64,000 bases of DNA, from positions 806,001 through 870,000 of the forward strand of contig JANFOG010000001.1 of NCBI GenBank assembly GCA_024336345.1, read 5' to 3'. This DNA comes from Mariannaea sp. PMI_226. Lineage: Eukaryota > Ascomycota > Sordariomycetes > Hypocreales > Nectriaceae. The notes under the pieces are model-generated. The model worked only from the letters and a program-made list of their open reading frames with translations. It made no database searches and was not told the origin of the DNA. Positions 29,770 through 41,067 of the stretch are shown here, piece after piece. How positions within the stretch are numbered: the first letter of the stretch is position 1; every line of letters starts with the position of its first letter. A program made the translations under genes and the position numbers.

Positions 29770-30820
29770 ATGTCGCAGAACAACTGGCAAGAGGAGGCTA
29801 TGCGACGTCTCCGTCAGGTCCAGCAGAACCGCGGGGGTGGCGGCCCCAAGGTCCCCCGAGCAGCCGGCGGTGCCCTCTTTGGAGGCATCCTGCTAGCCGG
29901 TGGCGCGTTTGTGCTATCGAACTCTCTCTTTAACGTGGATGGTGGTCACCGCGCTATCAAGTACAGGAGGCTGAATGGTGTCAGCAAGGAGATCTACAGC
30001 GAAGGTGAGGCGACGACACATTTGGCAGCAAACTGGGATGGGAGGGTTTTTATGATGAGATTGACGCTAATCGATTGCATGTAGGAACGCACATCAACAT
30101 CCCCTGGTTTGAAACCCCCATTATCTACGATGTTCGAGCGAAGCCGCGCAACGTTTCCTCCCTGACCGGCACCAAGGACCTTCAGATGGTTAACATCACC
30201 TGCCGTGTGCTTTCAAGACCTCAAGTCGATGCCCTCCCTCAGATTTACCGAACGCTTGGTGCCGACTACGATGAAAGAGTTCTCCCCTCGATTGTCAACG
30301 AGGTGTTGAAGAGCGTTGTCGCCCAGTTCAATGCCAGCCAGCTGATCACACAACGAGAGATGGTTGCCAGGCTTGTGCGAGAGAACCTCTCTCGACGAGC
30401 TGCTCGATTCAACATTCTGCTAGATGATGTCTCTTTAACAGTACGGGCTCCTCCTCTCCCTTCTTCACATATACAACTCCTCTGACTAACATATTATAAC
30501 AGCACCTTGCTTTCTCTCCAGAATTCACTGCTGCCGTTGAAGCCAAGCAGGTTGCCCAGCAAGATGCTCAGCGAGCCGCTTTCGTTGTCGACAAGGCCCG
30601 ACAGGAGAAGCAGGCCATGGTTGTCAAGGCACAGGGTGAGGCCCGTTCCGCCGAGCTGATTGGAGAGGCGATCAAGAAGAACAAGGCCTACCTGGAACTC
30701 AAGAAGATTGAGAACGCCCGACAGATTGCCGCGCAACTCCAGGAGGCTGGGTCCAAGAATAGACTTTTGCTTGATTCCGAGGGTTTGGGCTTGAACGTGT
30801 TTGAGGACAAGAAGGAATAA
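29770..30820 (+). CDS. phb2: Prohibitin-2
   Basis: Phb2 assembles with Phb1 into the ring complex of the mitochondrial inner membrane that supports m-AAA protease control and respiratory-chain stability. Three exons, 29770-30004, 30085-30440 and 30503-30820, give 302 residues (yeast 310). A single hydrophobic anchor is at about 33-50 ([18 protein letters not shown]), followed by the SPFH/band-7 domain with [36 protein letters not shown] and [20 protein letters not shown]. The C-terminal coiled coil begins at [20 protein letters not shown]. The Gly-rich N-terminus ([10 protein letters not shown]) is characteristic of Phb2 rather than Phb1. Confidence 0.96.
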
Positions 30821-31585
30821 TTCTGAGCTTCGAAAATGGGATCGAAGAGGAAAAATGATGAGAGATGATGTGGAGGGGGAGGCGCTGAGGGATGATGCAA
30901 AGAAATGGAAGCCAACTCTCCACTGTATGTCTACCAAAGACGGAATTGTATGATAGAGGTGTTAAGGAAGCGAGAAATAGCTATCTAATCCCAACCCATT
31001 TAGCTTGAGAATGCTATGCGTACGTGCTGCTGCTATGGAAAGGCGAGTGTGTGCCTAAAAGCCTACTCATTCATCCCCATCCGACCGACTGGGTCCGTGA
31101 TTACGGACAATATTTGTGATTGGTTCAGGTCGTTTGCGTTGTATTAGAGTCGAGGGAAATATTTATGTTATGTTTCATTAGATATATGCTGATGAATAGC
31201 CAAAAATTCTTTATATTAAACATTATTTAGCAAGTCTACTAATTACTCCCTTTCACATTATTTGGTATTATTACCATGTAGATGGCCAACCTCGCAGCTG
31301 GCTGGCCACCTCCGTCCCGCTTTAGCGTGATTGACACTTCACTATGGCCGGCCCCTCCTCCGTCATCCACCCAACTGACTATCAACCCCACCATCCATCA
31401 GTCATCCAACCCGGACCAAACGTTTGTCTTCCTCTTCGTCCTCAGCCTTGCGTGATTCAAGCTTTCTACTCCCTTCTTGACTTTCTACAACACTCTTGTT
31501 TCGCCTTGGAAGTCGATTATCCCTATACTTAACCAAACCGGAAGCTCCCTGCGACTACCCCACAACCCCGACATACGCCGCCAAC
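30821..31585. other. Intergenic region, phb2 (+) / nedd8 (+)
   Basis: It contains the phb2 3' region and an AT-rich zone at 31140-31275, then a CA- and CT-rich leader before nedd8. No gene is seen. Confidence 0.4.
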
Positions 31586-32042
31586 ATGTTAATCAAGTAC
31601 GTAGGGGATGGGAGGGGTGGCCAGGCCGCAGCAGTTTCCATCCCGACCATGAACTAACGGTTGCGCCTTAGGGTTCGAACATTGACAGGGAAGGAGATTG
31701 AGCTCGATATCGAGATGGACTACAAGGTACAGCTTGAAACCAGCATCTCGATTCATCAGCTTGTGTGTGGAGAGGAACATAGTGGACTGACCGCCATCGC
31801 AGGTCTCGCAGATCAAGGAGAAGGTCGAGGAGAAGGAGGGTATTCCTCCTGTCCAACAGCGCCTGATCCACGGCGGAAAGCAGATGTACGCCCTACTCCC
31901 ATACTTATAGCAGCTTCTCAGTGCTAACCTAGTAATTTTTTCTTTCCCTCTTTGCAGGACCGACGACAAGACCGCTGCCGAGTACAACCTTGTTGCGGGC
32001 GATACCCTGCATCTCGTCCTCGCGCTTAGAGGAGGATGCTAA
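31586..32042 (+). CDS. rub1: Ubiquitin-like modifier NEDD8 (Rub1)
   Basis: NEDD8 is conjugated to cullins and switches on SCF-type ubiquitin ligases. Four exons, 31586-31596 (11 nt), 31672-31726, 31803-31885 and 31958-32042, give 77 residues. The protein is a plain ubiquitin fold: [20 protein letters not shown], then [37 protein letters not shown] and LVLALRGGC. It ends GGC, so one residue must be trimmed by a Yuh1/UCHL3-type hydrolase to expose Gly76. The LIHGGKQM in place of the ubiquitin LIFAGKQL, and an Ala at residue 72 (LALRGG instead of LRLRGG), separate it from ubiquitin and set E1 choice. It lies convergent to Elongin-A. Confidence 0.96.
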
Positions 32043-32795
32043 AAGGGGCGCGAAAGCGAACGAAGCATCGATATAACAAGATAAGCAAGAAAGAAGAAGA
32101 AGAAAACAAGAAGAGAAAAAAAAAGGAAAAAAAAAATATGCTAGACCGTAGAGCGGACAACAACACCACTTAGGAGGCAGTTTCGGTGCGTTTCTGGCGT
32201 CGGACTTGGAATCAAACATGCGACTTATACCAACCATATCATACTGGAAAGGAACAATTTACAAAGAGAAAGGGTTTGATGGTCTTGCGGAGATAGCGCA
32301 TGGCCGAAATAAATGCCACTCTTCTTTTAAGGGGAGCGAATATCTCGGTCAATCGTGGATATCCTGAAGCAACTTCAAATAAGGAGCCGGTGATGATGTG
32401 ACTTGACTTGTCCATGTGCATTTCATATATATTCATTTCCAGCTTTCAGTTGTGCTTGACAAGTAAAAATTCCCGCTAGCTAACACCAATTGCGCCTGTA
32501 TTGTATCATGGCAGAATCTCAACACCAACATCCATATATAGTGGTCCTGGTCCTATCTAGAAGGTCCCATATACCAGTTATTGCAGCCTGACGTACCCAG
32601 ACGGAGGTATAATAGGTCAGCCTCTTGCATCCATATTCTGCTCTCTGCCAACCATAAAACTCTAACTCTGTAATCGCTGTCTGCAAAAAAAAAAAAAAGA
32701 CACCAATAAATGCAAATAAAACGCAACAAATAACAAAACACTTCTAACCGACACTCTAAATCATGCGGCAGAAATATATGGGTTGATAATTTTTT
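32043..32795. other. Convergent 3' region, rub1 (+) / ela1 (-)
   Basis: No gene is seen. A-rich tracts lie at 32085-32137 and 32684-32699. Confidence 0.4.
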
Positions 32796-34070
32796 TCAGC
32801 CTCTTTTCTTCCGACTCATAAATATGTTGACAGATTTCCTCTTGCGAGGCTGTGAATCTGCAGGGCCTGACATGCTCAAAGGGGGAGGAGGCGATGATGG
32901 CCCCGGATTTGGTGCCAAAGGCGGCGATGTTTGTGTACGGGGAAGATGGTGGTGAGATGGTTTGGGAGGAGGTAGTTCGGAAGCTGGAGGGGGAGCCCTC
33001 GCTGAAGTTGTAGAGTTTGATGATGAGATTCTTGTCGTCTTAGCCGCGTCCGGCTTATAGCTGTTTGACAATATTCCAGAACGTTTGGTTGTGACCTTGG
33101 ACGTGGAACTAGCAGCAGGTACCCGAGGCTTCGCCGGGGATATGCTTGTCGTAGAACCTGGTCTTTTCTTGAGAAGAGATGTAGCTGACGACTTGGCAAA
33201 GGTTTTGCGAGTGGGACTTCTAGCTGGAGCCGGTTCAGCGTATCTACCATAATCTTCTGTATCCTCCTCATCCTCATCAAAGAGAGCGTCCCGATCGGAA
33301 TCGCCACCTTCAGAGTCTGACAGGTATGTAGCTCGTTCCTCGTACTCCTCAACAGCCGATGATAGGGGCCGAGGGGTTGGTCGATAGACAGGCTGGGCAG
33401 CCCGACGGTAGTCGTTTACCATTCCGGTTGGGGGCTTGATCGGTCTGGTCAGGGCTGCTGATCCTCGGACCGGTCGTGATAGTGAACCGTGGATGTTGGC
33501 AATCTCCTTCACCTCCCGTCGAACCCTTCTCATGACACTGGCGCCGGTGTTGGTCTTGGTTCGGCTGCCTTTGGTAAAAGCGAAAGTGCCAGAATTGGGA
33601 TCGCGCTGACCCCAACTACCTCCCCATGAACTCTTCTTGATGGCGGTGCGAGGAAGAAGTTTCCTGTCGAGAGTCTTGTCCGCGATCCTGCTCGTGTTTT
33701 TCTCTTTGTCCTGTCTCAACCCAGCAAGCGCATTCATGAGTTTCTTTTCGCTTTCCTCCAGGGCCCTATCGTGGTCTTTTTTGTACTTCTCCCAGACACG
33801 GTGCCACTTCTTGGGGTTCGTTGGCTTATAAGCCTTTGTTTTATACTCCATTGGAAATTCGCGTTCGATTATCTTGAGCCAGACCTCGCCCGTGTCTCCC
33901 TCAATCTGCGGAGAGTTGAGTTCAATCTGGCGCAGCTGGTGCGCGTTGTCGACTTTCATGAGGATGGGTCGGACGTGCTCGTATGTGAGAAAATCGCCGA
34001 CACTGTCGAGTTCGCGATGGTTCTTGAGACATGCCGTCATGGCAAGCTCCATGAGGGACTTGACCGGCAT
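32796..34070 (-). CDS. ela1: Elongin-A (RNA polymerase II elongation factor SIII subunit)
   Basis: Elongin-A binds Elongin C, and in yeast the Ela1-Elc1-Cul3 ligase ubiquitinates stalled Rpb1. The single exon encodes 424 residues. The conserved module is N-terminal: SLMELAMTACLKNHRELDSV has the BC-box character used to bind Elongin C, then GDFLTYEHVRPILMKVDNAH (F-box-like) and QLRQIELNSPQIEGDTGEVW, LKIIEREFPMEYK. A coiled, basic linker follows, then from residue 170 a low-complexity Ser/Thr/Pro/Arg tail with an acidic patch (DEDEEDTEDYGRYAE). It is divergent to TFIIF-beta across 943 bp, so two Pol II factors share a promoter. Confidence 0.9.
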   Translation of the reverse strand: MPVKSLMELAMTACLKNHRELDSVGDFLTYEHVRPILMKVDNAHQLRQIELNSPQIEGDTGEVWLKIIEREFPMEYKTKAYKPTNPKKWHRVWEKYKKDHDRALEESEKKLMNALAGLRQDKEKNTSRIADKTLDRKLLPRTAIKKSSWGGSWGQRDPNSGTFAFTKGSRTKTNTGASVMRRVRREVKEIANIHGSLSRPVRGSAALTRPIKPPTGMVNDYRRAAQPVYRPTPRPLSSAVEEYEERATYLSDSEGGDSDRDALFDEDEEDTEDYGRYAEPAPARSPTRKTFAKSSATSLLKKRPGSTTSISPAKPRVPAASSTSKVTTKRSGILSNSYKPDAAKTTRISSSNSTTSARAPPPASELPPPKPSHHHLPRTQTSPPLAPNPGPSSPPPPLSMSGPADSQPRKRKSVNIFMSRKKRG

Positions 34071-35013
34071 CTCGGATGAGTGGATTGCGATGATGAGGGA
34101 AAGGGAAGAGTCTGAGTGGGTTTCCTGAAACGAATCACCGTGATGGCCGTCTTCATATCGTCTTCGATGTGTTTCGTCGTCGTCGCGATTGGTTCATCAA
34201 TTGGGGGATTGGCGATTCCGTGTTACTTATGACGATACGGACGAGGCCATGGATTTGGAAGTGAGGAAAAGTCGAAGAAGAGGAGAAGCAGCAGATAGAA
34301 TACAGAGACTCGAGACTTTTGTTGTCTAGACCCTTGATATAGCGGTGCAATCACATTCCTTTGAGGAGCGATTTCGATTCTGGTAGTCTTATAGATGGGA
34401 AATGATGTGAGAAGCATTGTCGCAAGGCCAGGGCGCTATATTTATAGGTAGACACTCGGACTTGCTCAGTGAGAATGGCCAACTTACTTCCGATTAGCGG
34501 ACCTGCATCTGTATCTGGGGAACAATGCTCAGGGTACAGATGTACTATGAAACTAAAATTGCCCAGTGTCAGCTTATCCTCCGAAAAAGGTATCCGTGTA
34601 CCTAATATTAGGCGGCTAATCACTACCTATCCGTAGGTACGGAGTACACTGACGTACTTCGTTCCGTTCTTACTGACAGGTAGCCTAGTCTGCAGCTTAC
34701 GCCACATCTGAGCTTTTGTGGGCTGTGGCTCGGATTGCGAAGCTCAGGCTTCCTGCAGTGGATTGGACCGTGCGAAAGAGCCTCTTGTTGCATTACAACT
34801 ATCTCCCAGTCCATTCTGTCGCTGCAGCCTCGTAGCCATCTCCTCTTCAAACTCCTCCTCCTCCTGCTCTTTGTGTGATTTCTCCATCTCCCTCCCCACT
34901 ACCTAGGCACGCACACTCTCGAGACTACAAGGCGTAGGGAAATATCGTCCACTCCCGAGGCAGTTCATTCAGCGACCCAGACCTAGTGAGATTTCGCGTT
35001 CCCGTCATTCGCC
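34071..35013. other. Shared promoter region, ela1 (-) and tfg2 (+)
   Basis: A divergent 943 bp interval. It contains TACGGAGTAC at 34638-34647 and a CT-rich leader (34840-34900) upstream of tfg2. No gene is seen. Confidence 0.45.
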
Positions 35014-36330
35014 ATGGCCGACTCCTTCATTAAGCCCGACCCGGAGGCTTCTGCGTCTCCTGCCAATGCCGAAGATGACGACATGTACGAGGACGCTGGC
35101 GATCTCGAATTCTATGAGAATACCGGCCCGGGAAATGCCTTTGAGACGCTGTATCTGGCACGCATTCCCAAGTCCATGTGGGAGGCATGGATGAAGACTA
35201 CCGAGCGATTGGGCGATGACGATGAGATCCAGATCGGCACTCTGCGCACATGGCCCGAACGGAAACCAGATGGAACTGCTGAGGTATGTGCTTGACGGCG
35301 CCTCGTCTGTCGAGAACGCTCTAGCAATCATAGTTCTGACACTCTGCTTCTTCTTTTTTTCTTTAGACGAAACTACGCATGCTCCTCCATCCCAACTGTC
35401 CCGAACACCAGACTCTACCCCGCGAGTACGACCTCGAAGTTGCCGATGCGAACGTCAATAATCACTTCATTTTTAGTGAGGAAGATTTACCAGGATTCAA
35501 GGCGCGCAGCAAGGCCCGCCAGGAAGCAGCTCATGCCGGAATTCCAGCATCTCTGCTGAGACAAAAGAACAATGGAGGCGGAGGTGCTGAAAGAACGACG
35601 TACGATCGGAGGAACCGTTACCAGCCATACTACCGCAAGGCAGTACCGAGTGAGTCTTGAAAACGTGCAGCGTAGCGCTTTTTGATCCGTGTGCTAATCG
35701 ATAAATAACAGAGAAAACCAAGATCCTTGGCAAGATTCACTACGATGTCCGCGTCGAACCGCGAGATGTTCAAGAAGAGGAGCGTCTTCTTGGGCAGCGT
35801 TTGTTGGATGCTGAACAGTCGAAAACAAAGCTCCAGATTATCAGTCGTAACAAAGCTTCCTCCATTATCAACCCAGGTACTGCAGGCTCTGTTGGTTGGG
35901 GAGGCAACTTCATTGTACGTGTTCATTCATCCATTGTTATGATAATTCGGATTTGTACGTTGTTCCTGACTACCTTATCTAGAAAAACACTGCGCCGCTC
36001 AACAAACCCAAGAAGGGCGAAGTGTTCAAGGCTGCCCGTATTCCAAAGAACCAGCTTCTGGATCTTATTTTCGAGTGCTTCCGTCAATATCAATACTGGT
36101 CTATGAAAGCACTTCGACAAAAGCTGCAACAACCTGATACATACTTGCGACAGGTCCTCGAAGAAATTGCAGTCCTCAACAAGAGTGGCCCGTTCGCGAA
36201 CCATTACGGCCTGAGCGAGGCATACCGTGACAAGGGCGGCTCCGAATCCAAGGCCGCAGCAGCAGAGGTTGTTGATGATGGCAATGATGATGAAGTTGAG
36301 GAGATGGAGGATGTGTTGCCCATGCAGTGA
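35014..36330 (+). CDS. tfg2: Transcription initiation factor IIF subunit beta
   Basis: TFIIF-beta (Tfg2/RAP30) travels with RNA polymerase II and stabilises the preinitiation complex. Four exons, 35014-35283, 35367-35649, 35712-35914 and 35983-36330, give 367 residues. The N-terminal triple-barrel dimerisation domain begins after an acidic leader with LYLARIPKSMWEAWMKT and continues to QKTKLRMLLHP-like strands with VNNHFIFSEEDLPGFKARS. The linker carries ILGKIHYDVRVEPRDVQ. The C-terminal winged helix is RIPKNQLLDLIFECFRQYQY with WSMKALRQKLQQPDTYLRQV, which is the signature of RAP30. The tail is acidic. Confidence 0.95.
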
Positions 36331-37077
36331 AGGGCACTGTTATAAGGATACCCACACGAAAAAGCCTGGAGGAGACAGCGGATTGGTAAACTGTTTGTTC
36401 TTTCTGTGTCTCTCTCTTTCTTTTATTTGCTATCCTTGTTTCTTTTTTCTTTTTTAACTCTCTATCCCTTAATATGTTTTATCTTGGTGTTTACGGGGAA
36501 TGGGTTTGGGGAATCAATCAAGGCAAAGGGGAGGCTTTAGAGCGTGATACCATTTCACTAGAGAGTAGGGCAAATGAGAAACCGGCCAATGCCTGTCCCT
36601 TCACAATTAACGGACTCTTCCAGCATCTAGCTTCTTTGGTTGAAGATATCGACCTACGTGACAACGTATAGTTCCGTAGGTAGCAGGTATGTAGGTATCC
36701 ATCATGAGCCACGGGGCCCAACTTTTGGTAGGAATTGAACGGGAATGGGTTGAAGCTCCACTCAATCCCCTCTCTTTTTCTCTCACCCATGATGTGCTCT
36801 ACCAAGTCAAGCTACGTAATGGTCCCATGTTCCCCGCACGTCACTGACGCCAAAGTAACACGTAGATTCGCTGCATCACCTGCTGGCTTTGATGGGAATA
36901 GTGAACATTTGGTGGCGGCAGCGATCGTAGATGATTGCAAGCTTGGCGGCCAAGCAACTGCTTGGGGTGGCGTCTTACCTCGGTCGCCTCACGACAACCT
37001 CCCTTCCACTGTCTCCATTCTCTTCTCAACCTTTGCATACAATATATCATTCTAGCCCTTACAGTACTTCATCCACA
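36331..37077. other. Intergenic region, tfg2 (+) / HAD phosphatase (+)
   Basis: The tfg2 3' region includes a CT/T-rich stretch at 36395-36460. The last 147 bp (36931-37077) form an open frame continuous with the downstream phosphatase and begin with an ATG; see that gene. Confidence 0.45.
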
Positions 37078-37899
37078 ATGCATCTCGTCTTCGACTTTGA
37101 CGGGACAATTACCCAGCAAGACACCATTGGCGTCCTCGCCGGCTCGGCCATTGAGTACCAGAAGGAACACGATGACAGAGATTTGCAGACCGCCTGGGAC
37201 CAAGTGGTCCAGTCCTACGTATCCGACTACAGGCGATACTCGCTGGACCACCCAGTGCCCCCGGAAGAGCGCAAGTGCGTGCAGGACGAGATCCGCTTCC
37301 TTTCAGGCTCAAAAGAGGTGGAGGAGACCTCACTGCAACGGGTTGCCGACTCCCAGGTCTTCAAGGGCATGGATGCTGAGAAGCTGAGCCGTGCCGGCCA
37401 GGAGGCAGTCAAGACCGGCAAAATCAAGATCCGGGATGGGTTCGCCGATTTGATGAGCCTTGCCGAGGAAAAGGGCTGGGATGTCGACGTCGTCTCAGTC
37501 AACTGGTCCAGAGCCTTTATCCAGGGCGCTTTGCTCCCTCACCGGCTCCGTGTCATCGCCAACGACGCACACGTTGACGGAACGATCCTAGGCCCCGAGT
37601 TCCTGGGTGGCTGTATGACCAACGGTCATGAGAAGCGAGAAGCTCTGGAGTATGTGGTGATGGAAAAGCGACGACTAGAGAAAGGCCGTGTCATCTACTT
37701 TGGAGACTCGACCACGGATATGGAGTGCCTGCTACAAGGCGGCATCGTCATCTCAGCGGATGAGAACTCATCGCTGATGAAGACGTTGCGGAGGGTAGGC
37801 GAACCGGTGCCGCATGTCGCCGAACGGGAGGCCGGCTCGACTTTGATGTGGGCAAGAGACTTCAAAGAGGTGTTGTCGAGCGGCGTATTATCAAGTTAG
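37078..37899 (+). CDS. HAD-superfamily phosphatase, phosphoserine-phosphatase-like
   Basis: The single exon encodes 273 residues from the chosen ATG at 37078 (context CACAATGC, A at -3). HAD motif I is FDFDGTIT (D6 nucleophile, D8 acid/base) at the very N-terminus. Motif II is probably VVSVNWSR near residue 141, then a Lys-containing stretch EKRRLEKGRV, and motif IV is GDSTTD (209-214). Size and the helical cap inserted after motif I fit the phosphoserine phosphatase-like / MtnX-like branch, but the substrate is not given by the sequence. An in-frame ATG at 36931 would add 49 residues lacking Asp and Glu, resembling a mitochondrial leader. The same-strand neighbours give no functional hint. 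Confidence 0.85.
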   Translation: MHLVFDFDGTITQQDTIGVLAGSAIEYQKEHDDRDLQTAWDQVVQSYVSDYRRYSLDHPVPPEERKCVQDEIRFLSGSKEVEETSLQRVADSQVFKGMDAEKLSRAGQEAVKTGKIKIRDGFADLMSLAEEKGWDVDVVSVNWSRAFIQGALLPHRLRVIANDAHVDGTILGPEFLGGCMTNGHEKREALEYVVMEKRRLEKGRVIYFGDSTTDMECLLQGGIVISADENSSLMKTLRRVGEPVPHVAEREAGSTLMWARDFKEVLSSGVLSS

Positions 37900-38261
37900 A
37901 AGGCGACATATGAACTTGACTTTCTTTGATTGTTTCGAGCCCAGAACCGTGTTGCTTGTTTTTTGTTGTTCTTTCTATCTTGTGTCTTTGTCAATCTTTG
38001 TCTGTGAGTTTTTGGAATGGTGAGAGGAATCGTGTTCAAGTCACCGGTGTATTCCTTTCTTGTTTCATAGGGACGAGAAAAACGCATGCAGAGTACGAGA
38101 GAACAGCCTTGATATTTCCCTTGGGTTGATTTGGACAATTCGTCCAAGGATTGCAATAAGAGGACCGTCAGCTCTGCAGTCCTGACCTACGATACTTGTC
38201 AGACTCTCTTCTCCTGGAGATCCTGCCACTATCTGAAATACAAAAGATAAGGCTGGTCAAG
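37900..38261. other. Intergenic region, HAD phosphatase / CGH protein
   Basis: A T-rich 3' region with repeated TTTGT/CTTTG words; no gene is seen. Confidence 0.35.
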
Positions 38262-38600
38262 ATGTGTATTTATATCTATACTGTCTTTGGTTGCGGCCAC
38301 GTAGTATGGGGCAGACGTATTCAACGGTGCAGTATCGCTAAGAGTGACAAGCGGTCCACCGGCTGCGCCAAACGGCAGCCTCATGCACACAGACCGCGAA
38401 AGTTCGTCCGGAAGTGCGAGAAGTGCTTGAACTTGCACACAACGTTGATCAAGATCAAGGCTGGTATCGCAGAATGCAAGGCGACACTCCAGTTAGCTTG
38501 CTTGATGGATGGGACGGAGAAGGGACGTGTTGATGCAAAAGGAGAGGGGGACGAGAAAACTCACAATAAGGTGAGCAGAAATGTCCATAATACGGGTTGA
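38262..38600 (+). CDS. Small uncharacterised CGH/CxxC protein, putative zinc binder
   Basis: Function is not known. The ATG at 38262 opens 112 residues: MCIYIYTVFGCGHVVWGRR, then Cys at 23 and 35 and KCEKC at 51-55. The order MC...CGH...C...C...CxxC is a pattern I recognise from many small, unnamed Pezizomycotina proteins, and the spaced Cys/His suggest metal binding. Downstream of residue 60 the protein is polar and unremarkable. A GTGAGC donor at 38572 could remove the last codons, so the C-terminus is uncertain. It stands alone in a gene-poor interval. The call rests on the motif and ATG alone. Confidence 0.5.
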   Translation: MCIYIYTVFGCGHVVWGRRIQRCSIAKSDKRSTGCAKRQPHAHRPRKFVRKCEKCLNLHTTLIKIKAGIAECKATLQLACLMDGTEKGRVDAKGEGDEKTHNKVSRNVHNTG

Positions 38601-41067
38601 CAGAGTTTAGGGATTGCTAATGAATGGAGGGATGGGATGCATTGTCTTGGGGAGGGGTTCTTGCTTGAGAGCTATGGGAGCCCTAGCTGATGTATGGGAA
38701 ACCGTACGGAACGGCGAAATGTGTGCCAATTAGCAATAACACAGACACAAGCGATACACTAACCACAAAAAAAATATAGTTCCTATTCTTCGTGCAGCAA
38801 ATACTTTCCTACTCTCATGATCAAGTAGTTGTCAGGCGCTCCCTTCTCATCGTCTTCCCACAACTTGAACACTCTCGGCACTGTGATACGCAGGGGATAA
38901 TATATGTTTTATATGAACTACAACAGACAGTCTCGCTGCAGCGAAGAGTGAGAAACCAAGTGAAAAATCAAATGGTAATCTGTATGAAAAATGTAGTGGT
39001 CAAGAAGCCTGGTAAAGAAATTACTTGGTCGAACAACGAATGATAACTTCAGACGCTCTTCTTCTATTCGTAACTGATCTACCTTTAATTTTATTTTTTG
39101 ACTATTCTAAGGTCATTTTTTTCTTCTCTTAGTAAAGGAAATTTGTGCAGTGAGTGTTCTGAATGTTTGTTCTTGTTTCAACAAGGGAGGTGTGGTGTTG
39201 AAGTAAATGGACAAGTGGTGAAGAAGATGAAAAGAATATTAGACATATTATTGTGTCCCTTTTATTTCCTTTCGACAGTTTTGACATTACATGCCTCTAG
39301 AGACTCTTAGCATGATGCGAGTTTATCTCATGGTAGTGGCATCGAGTACAGACCACCTTCAGAAGCTTTTGGGTATTGCCCAACTAGAAGATGCGGTCTC
39401 CTTTCCATTACACATACACCAGACAAGCATCGGCTTATATATATATATTGTAGAATCAATTCGACGCAATGGCTGGGCTCTCATAATGATCCAAACTGTT
39501 TCACCCCCTAAAACAAGAATCCCTGCCCGCACGTCATGTTTCAGATAACATACCACGGACTGCCTATGGCCTGTCCGACAGTCACCAATAATAAAACAGC
39601 TAGTTCACTTATAGTGAAAAAGGGAAAAGGAAAGGGGCCTGAAATCGCGTGAACATGACCGCGTAAACGATCCATCGCTGAACGACAATGGAATGCATAG
39701 AACCACTCCGCAATTCCTCGTGCGGGCGAAGTAGTTAACTTACTTTTGTTTTTCTTCATAGTGTAAGTCGATCGCTCAGCTAATATGATATGAATGAAAA
39801 CTCTGGCAAAAGTTATTCAGCTGAGGCATATCGGTCCCTCCGAAAGTTCTCGTTCCCATCCAGGAGATGGAACACGTGAGAATGAGAAAGAAGAGGCAGA
39901 AGAAGCAGAGAAGTAACCACACACGCACACACATACATACACGGAGAGAAGAAGAGAGTGGTAGAGAAAGATTCGCATACAGGAGAATGAGATCAAACTT
40001 GAGAATTGCAAGGGTTAAGACTACATTTCAATTATTGTGAAACAAAGTCATCCCATCATACTTACTTTTGCACACTGACCAAGTCTGCTTCTCCTAGCTG
40101 TTGCAACTTACATGGACATCGGAGCATCATTAAAGTCTCTCCCAAAGAAAGAAATATACGTATTCTACTTCTTCCATATTCGTCTCAGCTCAAAGTCAAG
40201 ACGTCGGCATTGAGACATATTGCCCATTTAGCCAAGGGCCAGCTGTCAGCTACCTCAGGTAGGCAATACGATCATCCCTTAACACCCCACGTACGTGTGT
40301 CGTCTTTTTACTAAGAGAAGGGTAGTCTTTCTCGGCTTTTGGCAGATCCGCGGTCGTAGGCTTTGAGTGGATAACGTGAAGGGTTTTCCCCTAAGTGCTT
40401 CATCGATGAGGTAGCCAATATCTATGCACGCACCACTTTAGCATTCCAGCGTTTCGCGTCTTTGAAGCCCTTGGGACATACATGCCACTTCCACGTGTTG
40501 AAAGTCCTAGCTCAGCTGCCTACACGACTTAAAATGATTCTCTCAGGCGAAAGGTACCGGGCGTCTATGCTGGTTGGGCCGCTCGCTGTCCTGAGCCGCC
40601 CTGGCGTCTAAGGTGCGTCTTGTGCCAGTGGACTTCAATATAGCAATAGCTGGCAGAGGAATTCGATGCCGAACGATTGCTCAGTTTACTTGAAACCACG
40701 GTGTATTCTAGTATGGCTTGTCCTTCGTCCCCCCCTCCCCTAACATTCTCAACCGTGGTTGTCAGACATACTTTACGCGATGCTCATGAACTTTCCCCTC
40801 CCCCCCTCCCAGCCCTCCTTGAGCATCTTCGTTCCATGCCAAAGACCTTAATTATGCATCATTGGGCGTACTGTCTTGTTCACCACGAGGAGATGCCACG
40901 AGGGGGGGGGCGACTGATCTGGCGATTCAGACTTGACCTGCCCATTCCTGTTTCAAATAAGGCTCAAGCGATATATAAGGAGACGTCTGTCGGCACAACT
41001 CATCGCCATGTATTCGCAACCCAGCAGACAGACGACCTCCCGCGGTAGTAAAAGAATCTAGACAAAC
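38601..41067. other. Gene-poor region upstream of the chitinase gene
   Basis: A 2.5 kb AT-rich interval (strongest 38700-39300) with no ORF that has an ATG, length and coding character. It ends in the chitinase promoter, which has C-rich runs at 40730-40808, a run of eight G at 40902-40909 and a TATA box at 40972. Confidence 0.45.
40972..40978 (+). promoter_or_regulatory. TATA box of the chitinase gene
   Basis: TATATAA followed by GG lies 90 nt upstream of the chitinase ATG, at the spacing expected for a regulated, TATA-containing fungal promoter with a short leader. Confidence 0.6.
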
